Assembly (NCBI RefSeq): GCF_000025485.1
Contig: NC_013851.1
Coordinates: forward strand, 1,899,154-1,963,153
DNA length: 64,000 bases
From: Allochromatium vinosum DSM 180
Lineage (GTDB): Bacteria; Pseudomonadota; Gammaproteobacteria; Chromatiales; Chromatiaceae
Direction: 5' to 3'
Below the pieces are notes generated by a model. That model did not search any database. It had not been told where the DNA came from and saw only the letters and a list, made by a program, of their open reading frames with translations. Positions 1-9,366 of this stretch are shown here, piece by piece (positions within the stretch are counted from its first letter, which is position 1; each line of letters begins with the position of its first letter). A program made the position numbers and the translations under genes.

Positions 1-211
1 CGATTCGCAGCCAGTCGCGTAACTGCGCCACGGACGCCGCCTCGCCACAGGCCAGCACCTCCACACGCCCATCGCTCAGGTTGCGCGCATAGCCGGTCAG
101 TCCCAGTCGCATCGCCTGCTCGCGTGTCGAAGCGCGGAAGAAGACTCCCTGAACACGCCCGGCGACCACACAGCGATAGCAGACTCTGTGCTCAACGGCT
201 CGCTCGTCCAT
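1..211 (-). CDS. acyP: acylphosphatase, C-terminus cut by window edge
   Basis: Hydrolyses the carboxyl-phosphate bond of acyl phosphates in the cytoplasm. The visible 70 residues carry the acylphosphatase signature GRVQGVFFR (residues 18-26, R26 being the phosphate-binding arginine) and GYARN (40-44, N44 the catalytic asparagine), followed by the DGRVEV strand. The family is about 90 aa, so some 20 residues lie outside the window to the left. The ATG is preceded by a G-rich ribosome site (GGGGG, spacing about 8). It is divergent from the wrbA-like gene, with a 178-bp spacer. Confidence 0.88.
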   Translation of the reverse strand, partial: MDERAVEHRVCYRCVVAGRVQGVFFRASTREQAMRLGLTGYARNLSDGRVEVLACGEAASVAQLRDWLRI

Positions 212-347
212 CGTTGAATCCCCCAGGTTGTTGTCGTGCATCACGCGCCGGGACGTCGGCAGAGCACGCGATGGTGGCAGCGATTCTCACCAGATCGCCG
301 CGGCGGATCAAGGATAGCGATTGGCGTGCGCGGCTTTGAATGATTAA

Positions 348-980
<633 letters not shown>

Positions 981-1001
981 GACGCCCGCGCGAGGCCTGA
1001 G

Positions 1002-1715
1002 TTGAACGGCCCGACCCCGCAACTCCATCTGCCGCTCGAACTGCGGCCTGAACCAACCCTGGAGTCCTATCGGCCGGGGCCGAACGCCGAGGTGCTGGAT
1101 GCCGTCTCGGCGCTGGCGCGGGGCGCGGGTGAACCCTACCTATTGCTCTTCGGCGCCAGCGGCACGGGCAAGACACACCTGCTGCAAGCCTCCTGCCAGA
1201 CTGTCGTGCGCTCCGGGCGTCAGGCCCATTTCGTGCCGCTCGGGATGGCGGATCTGGACCCGGCGATGCTGGAGAACCTGGAGCAGATGGATCTGGTGGC
1301 GATCGATGACATCCAGTGCATCGTTGGCGATCCGGCCTGGGAGCGCGCCCTCTTCGATCTCTTCAACCGGCTGCGCGAACAGGGGCGTTCGCTGCTCGGC
1401 GCCACTGATGCCGCCCCCGACAGCCTGCCGTTCAGCCTGCCGGATCTGGCCTCGCGCCTGCTGTGGGGACCGCGTTATCGGCTACTGCCGCTGCCAGACC
1501 TGGACTGCGAACAGTTGTTGCTCGAATCGGCGCGCGGACGCGGGATGCGCCTGACGCCGGAGTTGGTGCGCTTCATCATGAGCCACCACGCACGCGATCC
1601 GGCCTCGCTGCTCGACCTGCTGGCGCGACTCGACAGCCTCAGCCTGCGCGAGCAGCGCCAGCCGAGCATTCCGCTGGTGCGTCGCATCATGCTGGGATCC
1701 GAAGACGCCGACTGA
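1002..1715 (+). CDS. hda: DnaA regulatory inactivator Hda
   Basis: AAA+ protein that, bound to the DNA-loaded sliding clamp, stimulates ATP hydrolysis by DnaA and so prevents re-initiation of replication. Visible features are a near N-terminal clamp-binding motif QLHLPL (residues 7-12), Walker A GASGTGKT (51-58) and a Walker B-like VAIDDIQ. The C-terminal DNA-binding domain of full DnaA is absent. At 237 aa it has the normal Hda length. The start is a TTG; it is the only start that keeps the clamp motif at the very N-terminus. The gene ends 3 bp from a convergent CDP-alcohol transferase gene. Confidence 0.9.
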   Translation: MNGPTPQLHLPLELRPEPTLESYRPGPNAEVLDAVSALARGAGEPYLLLFGASGTGKTHLLQASCQTVVRSGRQAHFVPLGMADLDPAMLENLEQMDLVAIDDIQCIVGDPAWERALFDLFNRLREQGRSLLGATDAAPDSLPFSLPDLASRLLWGPRYRLLPLPDLDCEQLLLESARGRGMRLTPELVRFIMSHHARDPASLLDLLARLDSLSLREQRQPSIPLVRRIMLGSEDAD

Positions 1716-1717
1716 GT

Positions 1718-2284
1718 TCAATCCGGCCTCCGGCCGTTGGCGATCGCCTTGCGGCTCCAGATCCAGACGTACTGCGTGCCGCTGACGACCACGGTGAGCA
1801 GGCAACTCCAGACCAGCGCGGCAATCAAGGCGTCCGGCAGATCCACGACCCCGGCATCGAGGATGACCGCCACGACCAGCAGGATCTGCAGGGCCGTGTT
1901 GACCTTGCTCATGAGGATGGGAGCCGCCTCGACCTCGGCGACCCGGTAGTTGTAGAGCAAGGCGCCGCTGATGATGACCAGATCGCGAAAGATCACCGCC
2001 AGCACCAGCCACAGCGGGATGAGGTCGTGCACACCGAGCACCAGGAAGCAGCACACGAGCAGGGTCTTGTCGGCCAGCGGGTCGAGCAGGCCGCCGAGCC
2101 GGCTCTGCCAGCCATAGTGTTTGGCCAGAAAACCGTCGAGTCCGTCGGAGATCCCGGCGGCGGCAAACAGAACCAAGGCCCAGCCGAATTCGTGGACCAC
2201 GAGCAGATAGACCACCGGAATCACGGTGATCAGTCGAATCATGCTGATGATGTTGGGGATGTCACTGGGCTTCAAGAGACTCAT
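1718..2284 (-). CDS. CDP-alcohol phosphatidyltransferase family membrane protein (PgsA-like)
   Basis: Integral membrane enzyme of the family that transfers a phosphatidyl group from a CDP-lipid to an alcohol (glycerol-3-phosphate in PgsA). The family motif D-x2-D-G-x2-A-R-x8-G-x3-D-x3-D is present at residues 47-72 with all four Asp in place, but with Lys for the Arg at 55. At 188 aa it is close to PgsA (about 180). Several hydrophobic segments are visible. I chose the ATG at 2284, which has AGG upstream; a GTG at 2308 would add 8 residues. It is divergent from purM, the start codons about 80 bp apart. The exact alcohol substrate is not clear. Confidence 0.8.
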   Translation of the reverse strand: MSLLKPSDIPNIISMIRLITVIPVVYLLVVHEFGWALVLFAAAGISDGLDGFLAKHYGWQSRLGGLLDPLADKTLLVCCFLVLGVHDLIPLWLVLAVIFRDLVIISGALLYNYRVAEVEAAPILMSKVNTALQILLVVAVILDAGVVDLPDALIAALVWSCLLTVVVSGTQYVWIWSRKAIANGRRPD

Positions 2285-2365
2285 AGCGCCTACGCCTACG
2301 GAACGCACTGACGGAAGATGGCGGGTATACTAGCGCACCTCGATTCGTCAGACTGGAGCCATCGC

Positions 2366-3439
2366 GTGCCGCAGGATTCAACCCCCCCATCCACCGCCCT
2401 CAGTTACCGCTCGGCCGGTGTCGACATCGACGCCGGCGCTCGACTCGTCGAGCGTATCAAGCCGCTGGCCGCCGCCACGCGCCGCCCTGGCGTGCTCGAT
2501 GGGCTAGGCGGGTTCGGGGCGCTGTTCGAATTACCGCTGGAGCGGTTCCGTCAGCCGGTGCTGGTCTCGGGTACCGACGGCGTAGGAACCAAGCTCAAGC
2601 TCGCCATCGAACTGGGACGTCACGACACCATCGGCATCGATCTGGTGGCCATGTGCGTCAACGACATTCTGGTCAGCGGCGCCGAGCCGCTGTTTTTCCT
2701 CGACTACTATGCCACCGGGCGCCTGGACGTGGATGTGGCCACGGCTGTCGTCAGCGGCATCGCGCGCGGCTGCGAGCTGGCCGGCTGCGCCCTGACCGGC
2801 GGCGAGACGGCCGAGATGCCCGGACTCTACGGCGCGGGCGACTATGACCTGGCCGGATTCTGCGTCGGCATCGTCGAGAAGGATGCCATCATCCAGCCCG
2901 AGCGGGTCGCGCCGGGCGACCGGCTGATCGCGCTCGCCGCTTCCGGGCCGCATTCCAACGGCTATTCGCTGATCCGCAAGGTCATCGAGACCAGTGGCGC
3001 GGATCTGAGCCAAACCTTGGGTGAGACGACGCTGGGCGAGGCGCTACTGGCGCCGACGCGCATCTATGTGCGCTCGGTGCTGTCGCTGATCGCGGCGCAG
3101 CACGTCCATGCCCTGGCGCATATCACCGGCGGCGGCCTGACTGAGAACCTGCCGCGCGTGCTGCCGGCCGGCACGCAGGCGTGCATTGATCTCGACTCCT
3201 GGACCCGTCCGGCGGTGTTCGACTGGCTCCAGACCCAGGGCGGCATCGCCGAGACCGAGATGCTGCGCACCTTCAACTGTGGCGTCGGGATGGTGGTGTG
3301 CGTGGCGGCGGACTCCGCCGATGACGCGCTGGCTCACCTGCGCGCACAGGGCGAGACCGCCTGGGTCATCGGCCGGATCGAAGCCACCGAGGGCGAGCCG
3401 CGTGTCGTCTACCAGGGCGGCGGTGCCCATGCCGTCTGA
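2366..3439 (+). CDS. purM: phosphoribosylformylglycinamidine cyclo-ligase (AIR synthetase)
   Basis: Fifth step of purine synthesis: ATP-dependent closure of FGAM to AIR. The sequence shows the family N-terminal [12 protein letters not shown], the [14 protein letters not shown] loop and GGETAEMPG. The GTG at 2366 has GGAG about 8 bp upstream and gives 357 aa, close to the usual 345. An earlier in-frame start at 2318 would add 16 residues that do not resemble the family. The 3' end overlaps purN by 11 bp, the classic purMN arrangement. Confidence 0.93.
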   Translation: MPQDSTPPSTALSYRSAGVDIDAGARLVERIKPLAAATRRPGVLDGLGGFGALFELPLERFRQPVLVSGTDGVGTKLKLAIELGRHDTIGIDLVAMCVNDILVSGAEPLFFLDYYATGRLDVDVATAVVSGIARGCELAGCALTGGETAEMPGLYGAGDYDLAGFCVGIVEKDAIIQPERVAPGDRLIALAASGPHSNGYSLIRKVIETSGADLSQTLGETTLGEALLAPTRIYVRSVLSLIAAQHVHALAHITGGGLTENLPRVLPAGTQACIDLDSWTRPAVFDWLQTQGGIAETEMLRTFNCGVGMVVCVAADSADDALAHLRAQGETAWVIGRIEATEGEPRVVYQGGGAHAV

Positions 3440-4100
3440 ACGCGCGCCGCTGTCGGTCGTCGCGCTCATCTCGGGGAGCGGCAGCAATCTACAGGCCCTG
3501 ATCGACGCCCAGGAACAGGGGGCGCCGTTTCGGATCCGCGCCGTCATCAGCAACGAGCCGGAGGCCTTCGGCCTGGAGCGTGCGCGCCGTCACGGCATGG
3601 CGACTGCGGTTCTGAACCACCGCGACTATCCGGATCGCGCCAGCTTCGATGCCGCCCTCGCGGCGGCGATCGATGGCTATGATCCGGGGCTGGTGGTCTT
3701 GGCCGGCTTCATGCGCATCCTGACGCCGGCTTTCGTCGAGCACTATCGCGGACGGCTGTTCAACATCCATCCCTCGCTGCTGCCCAAGTATCAGGGGCTG
3801 CACACCCACAAGCGCGCGCTCGAGGCCGGTGACACCGAACACGGCGCCAGTGTGCATTTCGTCACGGCCGAACTCGACGGTGGTCCCGTGGTGCTCCAGG
3901 CCCGCGTGCCCGTACGGCCCGGAGACGACCCAGGCATACTGGCCGCGCGGGTGCTGAAACAGGAACACGTCATCTATCCGACCGTGGTGCGCTGGTTCGC
4001 CGAGGGCCGGTTGCGTCTCGACGCGGATGGACGCCCCAACCTCGATGGCGAGGTGCTGGACGAACCGCGCCGGATCGATCTGGATCAGGGGTCGACCTGA
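3429..4100 (+). CDS. purN: phosphoribosylglycinamide formyltransferase 1 (formyl-folate dependent)
   Basis: Third step of purine synthesis, transferring a formyl group from 10-formyl-THF to GAR. The N-terminal [12 protein letters not shown] phosphate loop, the catalytic [11 protein letters not shown] segment (Asn and His) and the [11 protein letters not shown] segment with the catalytic Asp are all visible. At 223 aa it is slightly longer than E. coli PurN (212), mainly at the C-terminus. The ATG lies inside the end of purM, so translation is probably coupled. The window also encodes PurT (31.6-32.8 kb), the formate-dependent alternative for the same step. Confidence 0.94.
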   Translation: MPSERAPLSVVALISGSGSNLQALIDAQEQGAPFRIRAVISNEPEAFGLERARRHGMATAVLNHRDYPDRASFDAALAAAIDGYDPGLVVLAGFMRILTPAFVEHYRGRLFNIHPSLLPKYQGLHTHKRALEAGDTEHGASVHFVTAELDGGPVVLQARVPVRPGDDPGILAARVLKQEHVIYPTVVRWFAEGRLRLDADGRPNLDGEVLDEPRRIDLDQGST

Positions 4101-4702
4101 TCGTTGCCGCCTTCCGCTCCCGGCTCGCGACCGTCATGGGGTTCGAGGCGCCGCTCGCTGTAGGGTAGACAGGTCGCGGGGCGCGCCGGCGAACAGGCTT
4201 CGGCATCGCGCACCAGCCGGACATAGAAGGCCTCGCGCGGCGTGCCATAACCCAGGTGGCCCCGGCGAAAATCGAGCGTCCAGGCGCTGTCCGGATAATA
4301 GGTCGCCGGGTCCGAGGTCCAGAAGCGGCCGGCCGGCGTGCGTGGAAAGGTGACGCCGTCGATGCCGACGCCATGGCAACGCTGCAACAGCAGGGAGCGC
4401 AGTTCGTCCTGGGTCGGCAGGCGCCAGTCGGCATAACCGGCGAAGCGCCAGTCGCGCGCGCGCCGCTTCGCCTCTTCCAGCTTGAATGTCTGCGGTTCGC
4501 CCGCCGTACAGCCGACCCCCGCCGCACCCTCGGGACATTGCTTCCACATCAGCCGGGTGCTCCGGTCGTAGACCGTGCCGTTCTGGATCGGGATGTAGCG
4601 CGGATCGGGCATGGGCGCGGCGTCCCAGTCGACACACTCCTGAGCGACCGCCAGACCAGCCAGCAGCGCCAGCGGAATGCTCAAGAGTCGTATCGGCCGC
4701 AT
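4085..4702 (-). CDS. DUF1566 (Lcl C-terminal domain) exported protein
   Basis: Predicted secreted protein of 205 aa with a Sec signal (MRPIRLLSIPLALLAGLAVA). The DUF1566 features are a TRLMWKQCPEG segment, then AGYADWRLPTQDELRSL and a FWTSDP motif. This domain occurs in bacterial surface or periplasmic proteins of unknown function. The start at 4702 is chosen because the signal peptide then begins directly. An upstream in-frame start at 4741 would add 13 polar residues. Its 3' end overlaps the convergent purN by 16 bp. No function can be assigned. Confidence 0.75.
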   Translation of the reverse strand: MRPIRLLSIPLALLAGLAVAQECVDWDAAPMPDPRYIPIQNGTVYDRSTRLMWKQCPEGAAGVGCTAGEPQTFKLEEAKRRARDWRFAGYADWRLPTQDELRSLLLQRCHGVGIDGVTFPRTPAGRFWTSDPATYYPDSAWTLDFRRGHLGYGTPREAFYVRLVRDAEACSPARPATCLPYSERRLEPHDGREPGAEGGNDQVDP

Positions 4703-4721
4703 ACGCACGCGCTGACCGACA

Positions 4722-4979
4722 CTATTTGGATCTGTCCTCATCCGTCCTGGAGCCGGAGGCCGGCAGGCTCGTCATGAGTTTCTGGAAGTAGTCCCAGGAC
4801 GCCAGGGTTCCGGCCATATAGGGCTGGAAGAGCTTGAGCGGGTCATAGCCCTCGACCCCTGCATTCATGCGCTCGCGGATGTCGTCCATGAGCTGGCGCT
4901 GAAAGGCTTCGACGTCCGGGAGACCGAAGAGTTTGCGCATTTCCTCGGGGGTGATATCCACATCGACCGTGACCTTCAT
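4722..4979 (-). CDS. small conserved hypothetical protein (DUF6489-like)
   Basis: 85-aa acidic soluble protein beginning MKVTVDVDITPEEMRKLFGLPD, with the body containing a QRQLMDDIRERM helix and DPLKLFQPYM. I associate this short family with DUF6489 from memory; its function is unknown. A good ribosome site (GGAGGAA) precedes the ATG. The gene starts only 18 bp from the hairpin end of an IS200/IS605-like relic, so its original promoter may have been displaced. The next gene (DUF1566) starts 20 bp after its stop and could be co-transcribed. Confidence 0.65.
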   Translation of the reverse strand: MKVTVDVDITPEEMRKLFGLPDVEAFQRQLMDDIRERMNAGVEGYDPLKLFQPYMAGTLASWDYFQKLMTSLPASGSRTDEDRSK

Positions 4980-4989
4980 CAGTTCCTCC

Positions 4990-5375
4990 GCGAGAAACCC
5001 CGTCCTTCAGGGCGGGGAGGGATAGCGGCTACGACAGTGCAGCCACCGGAAACAGGTGCAGGCTTTCCACCTGCCGGGCCGTGAGGCTCTGCCCGTAAGG
5101 GCCTGGTGACGGTGCAGCGTCTCACGACGCCACACGCTCCCCTCGCCAATGTGTGCAACCGGCTCCCGCTGGCGCGGCGATCAAAACCTTCGACGCTTTA
5201 CCTTTCGCCTGCATGATCTCGACCTTTCAGAGCGGCGGACTGAGGAAGCATCCGCCGGTGAGTCTTAGCGACCTGTTGCATACGTAGCCCCTTTCGACCG
5301 TCCTGGTCAGGCGGGCTGAGGCTGGTCAACCCAGCTTGCTCTCACAAGCTCCGCCCTTCAGGGCGGGGTAGTTGA
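4990..5375 (-). mobile_element. relic or non-autonomous IS200/IS605-type element without transposase
   Basis: No gene fits this 435-bp gap. It is bounded by two near-identical GC-rich palindromes in the same orientation: 4998-5017 (CCCCGTCC, TTCA, GGGCGGGG pattern) and 5351-5366 (CCGCCC, TTCA, GGGCGG). Such subterminal hairpins in direct orientation typify IS200/IS605 ends. Read on the minus strand, the left end would be at about 5373 and the right end at about 4990. Several further hairpins lie between: GCGTC/GACGC near 5119-5132, GCCC/GGGC at 5091-5102 and CGGCGGA/TCCGCCG at about 5233-5257. No tnpA or tnpB remains. Confidence 0.55.
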
Positions 5376-5415
5376 CGAGAACCTCTCCGGTGGGTGACGA
5401 GCCGGTCGGACCAGC

Positions 5416-5874
5416 TCAGTGACGGCGCGCACGCGGCATGTCTTCCAGGATCGGCTCCTCGACCTGGATGCTGCGTCGCACACGCCGGCCGATCAGGACG
5501 CAGGCGCGCTCGAAGGCACGCTCGGCCTCGCGGGCGTTCCAGTCCCATTCGGATGGATGCGAGGTGGCCGGAAACTGCCAGTGCCCGGTGATCAGCACCG
5601 AACCGATGCGAACCTCCAGCGTCCAGTCGTGCCAGACCATGTCGGGCCGGTCGTCTTCGACGAACTCCTGTTCGACCAGTCGGACATAGTGGCCGGCCTG
5701 ATCGTCCATGGCGACCTGATTGGTGAGCACCAGGCTGTCGTCGATACAACTGCTCCAGCCGGTATGCACCGCGCTGGCCGTCGACATGAGGGCATGGAAG
5801 AGCAGACCGGGCGTGAGCGTCAGGGACAGGGGGGTGTCCCAGTCCGGCTCACCTGTGTCTCTATCGGGTGTCAT
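5416..5874 (-). CDS. hypothetical protein
   Basis: 152-aa acidic soluble protein that I do not recognise. It includes the segments LSLTLTPGLLFHALM and VWHDWTLEVRIGSVLI, and a basic C-terminus (MPRARRH). No signal peptide or membrane helix is seen. The ATG at 5874 is the first good start; a TTG at 5925 would add 17 residues. No clear ribosome site is visible for either. It lies downstream of nudF on the same strand with a 96-bp gap. In enterobacteria nudF is followed by yqiB, but this sequence does not resemble YqiB. Confidence 0.6.
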   Translation of the reverse strand: MTPDRDTGEPDWDTPLSLTLTPGLLFHALMSTASAVHTGWSSCIDDSLVLTNQVAMDDQAGHYVRLVEQEFVEDDRPDMVWHDWTLEVRIGSVLITGHWQFPATSHPSEWDWNAREAERAFERACVLIGRRVRRSIQVEEPILEDMPRARRH

Positions 5875-5970
5875 TGCGTGAATGTCGCGCCTCTGTTGTC
5901 CGTGGTGGCGCGATCTGAGCGCCAAACAGCAAGTCTACGTCGGTCGGGCCACGAACGGCAATGCGGACAC

Positions 5971-6537
5971 TCAACACCCCGGATCCTCCGAGAGCATCTC
6001 GGCCTGACTGCGCAGATAGGCGCCGGCGCGATAGAGTCCGACCAGTGTCTTGCCATCGCGGATGGTGCCGTCGTCGCACCAGTCGAGCGCCTGACTCAGC
6101 GGCATCCAGTGGATCTCGATCACCTCGCCGTGCTCATGAGCGTGCGGCAGCTCGGTCAGACCGCGCCCCAGCCACAGATGGATGACTTCATTGAAGATGC
6201 CGGGCGAGCTGTACAGGGAACCGAGATCGATCCAGTCGTCGGCCTGCAGGCCGGCCTCTTCGGCCAGCTCGCGGCGCGCGGTCGACAGCGGGGTCTCGCC
6301 CGGATCGAGGCGGCCTGCCGGCAGTTCCCAGATCCAGCCCCGGGCCGCGTGACGGAATTGACGCAGCAGACAGACGCGCTCCTGCTCATCGAGCGCCACG
6401 GCCGCCGCGCCGCCCGGATGGCGCACCATCTCCAGCTCGACCTGACTGCCGTCGGGAAGTTCGACCGACTCGACGGCCACTTCGATGACCTTGCCCTGAT
6501 AGATCGGTTCGCGTTTCAGGATGTCGCCTTCACTCAT
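5971..6537 (-). CDS. nudF: NUDIX hydrolase, ADP-ribose pyrophosphatase
   Basis: Hydrolyses ADP-ribose to AMP and ribose-5-phosphate. The complete Nudix box (G-x5-E-x7-REL-x-EE-x-GL) is read in GRLDPGETPLSTARRELAEE and the AGL that follows. The upstream segment RQFRHAARGWIWELPAGR is typical of the ADPRase subfamily. The 188 aa include a short N-terminal arm. A strong ribosome site, GAGGAG, lies 7 bp before the ATG. The gene is divergent from phoB across a 218-bp spacer. Confidence 0.88.
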   Translation of the reverse strand: MSEGDILKREPIYQGKVIEVAVESVELPDGSQVELEMVRHPGGAAAVALDEQERVCLLRQFRHAARGWIWELPAGRLDPGETPLSTARRELAEEAGLQADDWIDLGSLYSSPGIFNEVIHLWLGRGLTELPHAHEHGEVIEIHWMPLSQALDWCDDGTIRDGKTLVGLYRAGAYLRSQAEMLSEDPGC

Positions 6538-6663
6538 CTCAGAATCTCCTCGATGCGCGCGATGCGGATTCGCCGGGCATCTCTCGTGTCGTGAGGGGGT
6601 TACACTAGTCCCCCCGCGCGAATTCGACAAGATCGGGGCGCGATTCGAGGGCGGTTCGGACCC

Positions 6664-6707
6664 TACAGTCACAGAACCGTCATCGATCGTCAATAAAATC
6701 GATCGTC
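6664..6707 (+). promoter_or_regulatory. candidate Pho box and direct repeat upstream of phoB
   Basis: CAGTCAC (6666-6672) and CCGTCAT (6677-6683) are spaced 11 bp apart, the spacing of the two CTGTCAT-type half sites in a Pho box. Immediately after lies a direct repeat ATCGATCGTC (6682-6691 and 6698-6707) separated by AATAAA. Autoregulation of phoBR through a Pho box would be normal. The match is partial and is an inference. Confidence 0.35.
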
Positions 6708-6755
6708 CTCCAGCGCAGGCGCGCTGTTCCATTTCAGTCTTCAGGTTCCTTCCCC

Positions 6756-7442
6756 ATGACCACCATTCTTGTCATCGATGACGAGCCAGACATCCGCGAG
6801 GTGATGCGGTTCGCGCTCGAGAGTTCGGACTTCCGCGTCATGGAGGCCGGTCACGCCGACGAGGCGCGCAAGCTGTTGAGCAACGAGACCCCGGATCTCA
6901 TCCTGCTCGACTGGATGCTGCCCGGACGCTCCGGGCTGGAGCTGGCGCAGCAGCTCAAACAGAACCCCAAGACCAAGTCGATCCCGATCATCATGATCAG
7001 CGCGCGCGGCGAGGAAGAAGATCGGGTCAAGGGACTCGACACCGGCGCCGACGACTATATCGCCAAGCCTTTCTCGCCGCGCGAGATGGTGGCGCGCGTC
7101 AAGGCGGTGCTGCGGCGCGCGAAGCCGGACGAGGCCACCGACGAGATCGAGATCGGCGGTCTGGTGATGGACAATCTCGGGCATCGGGTCACGGCTGGCG
7201 GTCGCCCGATCGAGGTTGCACCGACCGAATACCGGCTGCTGCACTTCTTCATGGCCCATGCCGATCGCGCCTTCAGCCGTTCGCAGCTGCTCGATCAGGT
7301 CTGGGGCGATCAGGTCTATGTCGAAGAGCGCACCGTGGATGTGCATGTGCGCCGTCTGCGCAAGGCGCTGGAGCCGACCGGACACGACCGGCTGCTGCAA
7401 ACCGTGCGTGGCGTCGGCTATCGTTTCTCGGACAAGACTTGA
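6756..7442 (+). CDS. phoB: phosphate regulon response regulator PhoB
   Basis: Two-component regulator that activates phosphate-starvation genes. The receiver domain (residues 1-125) has the acidic pair DDE near residue 8, the phosphoacceptor D52 in LLDWMLPG and K in AKPFSPRE. The C-terminal winged helix (about 130-228) contains LLDQVWGDQVYVEERTVDVH and HVRRLRKAL, as in PhoB/OmpR. The 228 aa match E. coli PhoB (229). The stop overlaps the TTG start of phoR, so the pair is translationally coupled. Confidence 0.94.
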   Translation: MTTILVIDDEPDIREVMRFALESSDFRVMEAGHADEARKLLSNETPDLILLDWMLPGRSGLELAQQLKQNPKTKSIPIIMISARGEEEDRVKGLDTGADDYIAKPFSPREMVARVKAVLRRAKPDEATDEIEIGGLVMDNLGHRVTAGGRPIEVAPTEYRLLHFFMAHADRAFSRSQLLDQVWGDQVYVEERTVDVHVRRLRKALEPTGHDRLLQTVRGVGYRFSDKT

Positions 7443-8815
7443 GCGGCGCACGCTATCCGGCGTCGGTTCGGGGCGATCTGGGACGAGCCCTGCTGCTCGA
7501 TCTCGGGCTGCTGCTGGTGCCGGTCGCGCTGGGCCTGCTCATCACCGCATTCGGCCTCGACCCAGCCTGGATCTGGCCTTGGATCCTGCTCCCGACCCTG
7601 CTGCGTCATCCCTGGCTGCTGATCCGGCTCGCGCTCCTGATCCGGCGCCAGCATCGACTCGCCCCGCCCTTCCCGCTCGGACTCTGGGGCGAGGTCTATC
7701 GCGGGATCGCACGCTATCAGCAACGCGGGCGTAAGAGCCGCAAGCGTCAGATCCGCTTCAGCCGGCGTTTTCGCGAGGCCGCCAACGCTGTGCCCGATGC
7801 CCTGGTCATCCTCGACAAACAGCATCGCGTCGAGTGGGCCAATCCGGCCGCGGCCAAGCTGATGAACATCCGTTGGCCGGAGGACGATCGGCGTCCCTTC
7901 ACCGAGATCCTGACCCAGCCCGAGATCCTGCCCTTCATCGAGGCGGGCGAGTACATGCGCCCGCTCGACATCGCGCCCGAACACAACCGCGCCATCATGC
8001 TCTCGCTACGCATCACGCCCTTCGGCGAGCGCAAGAAGCAACGGTTAGTGGTCGGGCGTGACATCACCAAGATCTATCATCTCAACATGATCCGGCGCGA
8101 TTTCGTCGCCAACGCTTCGCACGAACTGCGCACGCCCCTGACCGTGATCGCCGGGTTCCTGGAGACCCTGCTCGACGCGCCCGGCACGCCGACCCCGCAT
8201 CGGCGTCCGCTGACCCTGATGCGCAACCAGACCGACCGCATGTGCTCGATCATCGAGGATCTGCTGACGCTCTCACGGCTGGAGATGCGCGAGAGTTCCG
8301 AGGAACAGGAGTCGGTGGACGTTCCCGACGAGCTGCATCTGATCCTGCAGGAGGCTCAGGCGCTGAGCAATGGCCGGCATGGTTTCGAGAGCCGGATCGA
8401 AGAGGATCTGCTGCTGCTCGGCAGTCCGCCCGAACTGCGCAGTGCGTTCTCCAATCTGGTCTTCAACGCCGTCAAGCACACACCCGACGGCACGCGCATC
8501 CAGGTCGTCTGGCAGCGTGGGATCGATGGGGTCGAATTCAGTGTCAGCGACGACGGTCCGGGCATTCCGCCCGAGCACCTGCCGCGGCTGACCGAGCGTT
8601 TCTACCGCGTCGACCGCGCGCGCTCGCGCGAATCGGGCGGAACGGGTCTGGGGCTGGCCATCGTCAAGCATGTGCTCAACCGGCACGATGGACGACTCAG
8701 GATCATGAGCGAGCTTGGACGCGGTTCGCGCTTCGTCTGCCGCTTTCCGGGCAAACGCGCCCTGATCCGGGACGATCGCGACGCGATGCCGGTCGATGAG
8801 CGTCCGGCACAGTAA
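7439..8815 (+). CDS. phoR: phosphate regulon sensor histidine kinase PhoR
   Basis: Membrane-bound histidine kinase partner of PhoB. Two N-terminal hydrophobic segments (about residues 15-60) are followed by a PAS domain (ALVILDKQHRVEWANPAA), HisKA with the phosphorylated His in NASHELRTPLTV, the N box (VFNAVKHTPDG), and ATP-lid motifs SDDGPGIPP and GGTGLGLAIVKH. At 458 aa it is near the usual 430. The TTG start overlaps the phoB stop by 4 bases. A downstream GTG about 10 codons in is an alternative. As in other PhoR, no large periplasmic sensor domain is present. Confidence 0.92.
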   Translation: MSGARYPASVRGDLGRALLLDLGLLLVPVALGLLITAFGLDPAWIWPWILLPTLLRHPWLLIRLALLIRRQHRLAPPFPLGLWGEVYRGIARYQQRGRKSRKRQIRFSRRFREAANAVPDALVILDKQHRVEWANPAAAKLMNIRWPEDDRRPFTEILTQPEILPFIEAGEYMRPLDIAPEHNRAIMLSLRITPFGERKKQRLVVGRDITKIYHLNMIRRDFVANASHELRTPLTVIAGFLETLLDAPGTPTPHRRPLTLMRNQTDRMCSIIEDLLTLSRLEMRESSEEQESVDVPDELHLILQEAQALSNGRHGFESRIEEDLLLLGSPPELRSAFSNLVFNAVKHTPDGTRIQVVWQRGIDGVEFSVSDDGPGIPPEHLPRLTERFYRVDRARSRESGGTGLGLAIVKHVLNRHDGRLRIMSELGRGSRFVCRFPGKRALIRDDRDAMPVDERPAQ

Positions 8816-8920
8816 GGCGCACGCCTGGACTCGTCGCCGGCCGAATCGGAATGGGGTGTCTGGAGAGGTCCAGGTCGACGTCTTGGCACGGACGGCCGCG
8901 CCGAACCTGGTTCGGAGGGA

Positions 8921-9283
8921 TCAGCCGAGGGCCGACATCGGGATACGCCGCTCATCGCCGTCATCGGACGAAACAGCGGAATCAGGCGACTGAGAATCCT
9001 GGAAGGCCAGGTTGACGCGATCGCGCAGTTCCTTGCCCGGCTTGAAGTGCGGGACGTGTTTGGCGGCCAGGGCGACCGACTCACCCGTCTTGGGATTGCG
9101 TCCGATGCGTGGCGGGCGGTAATGCAGCGAGAAACTGCCGAACCCCCGGATCTCGATCCGCTCCCCGGTAGCGAGCGCCGTGCTCATGCGCTCGAGGATC
9201 TTTCTGACCGCCTCCTCGACGTCTTTGTAAGGGAGATGGTCCTGGTCGGCGGCCAGAATGTCGATCAGCTCCGATTTCGTCAT
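8921..9283 (-). CDS. ihfB: integration host factor beta subunit with C-terminal tail
   Basis: DNA-bending nucleoid protein, the beta half of [14 protein letters not shown] at the start, the [18 protein letters not shown] arm and [10 protein letters not shown] are diagnostic. The protein is 120 aa where E. coli IhfB is 94, with an extra acidic-serine tail ([17 protein letters not shown]) after the family end. It is the last gene of the leftward aroA-cmk-rpsA-ihfB set, as in many Gammaproteobacteria. It is convergent with phoR, with a 105-bp spacer holding nothing I recognise. Confidence 0.92.
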   Translation of the reverse strand: MTKSELIDILAADQDHLPYKDVEEAVRKILERMSTALATGERIEIRGFGSFSLHYRPPRIGRNPKTGESVALAAKHVPHFKPGKELRDRVNLAFQDSQSPDSAVSSDDGDERRIPMSALG

Positions 9284-9297
9284 GGGGCGACTCCTGG

Positions 9298-9337
9298 AAA
9301 AATCGATCGGGGACCGCCCCGTGGCGGCGCGGTCCCC
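9298..9337 (-). terminator. hairpin with T-run between rpsA and ihfB
   Basis: GGGGACCGC (9309-9317) pairs with GCGGTCCCC (9329-9337). On the minus strand the stem is followed within about 7 nt by TTTTT. It could be a partial terminator that lowers ihfB expression relative to rpsA, or an RNA-processing or stability element. Confidence 0.55.
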
Positions 9338-9366
9338 GTATCCTCATGGTCTAGAGGATCTCAGCC

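Noticed and set aside
5416-5874. YqiB (DUF1249) after nudF
   Set aside because: Position fits, but the sequence does not share the YqiB core.
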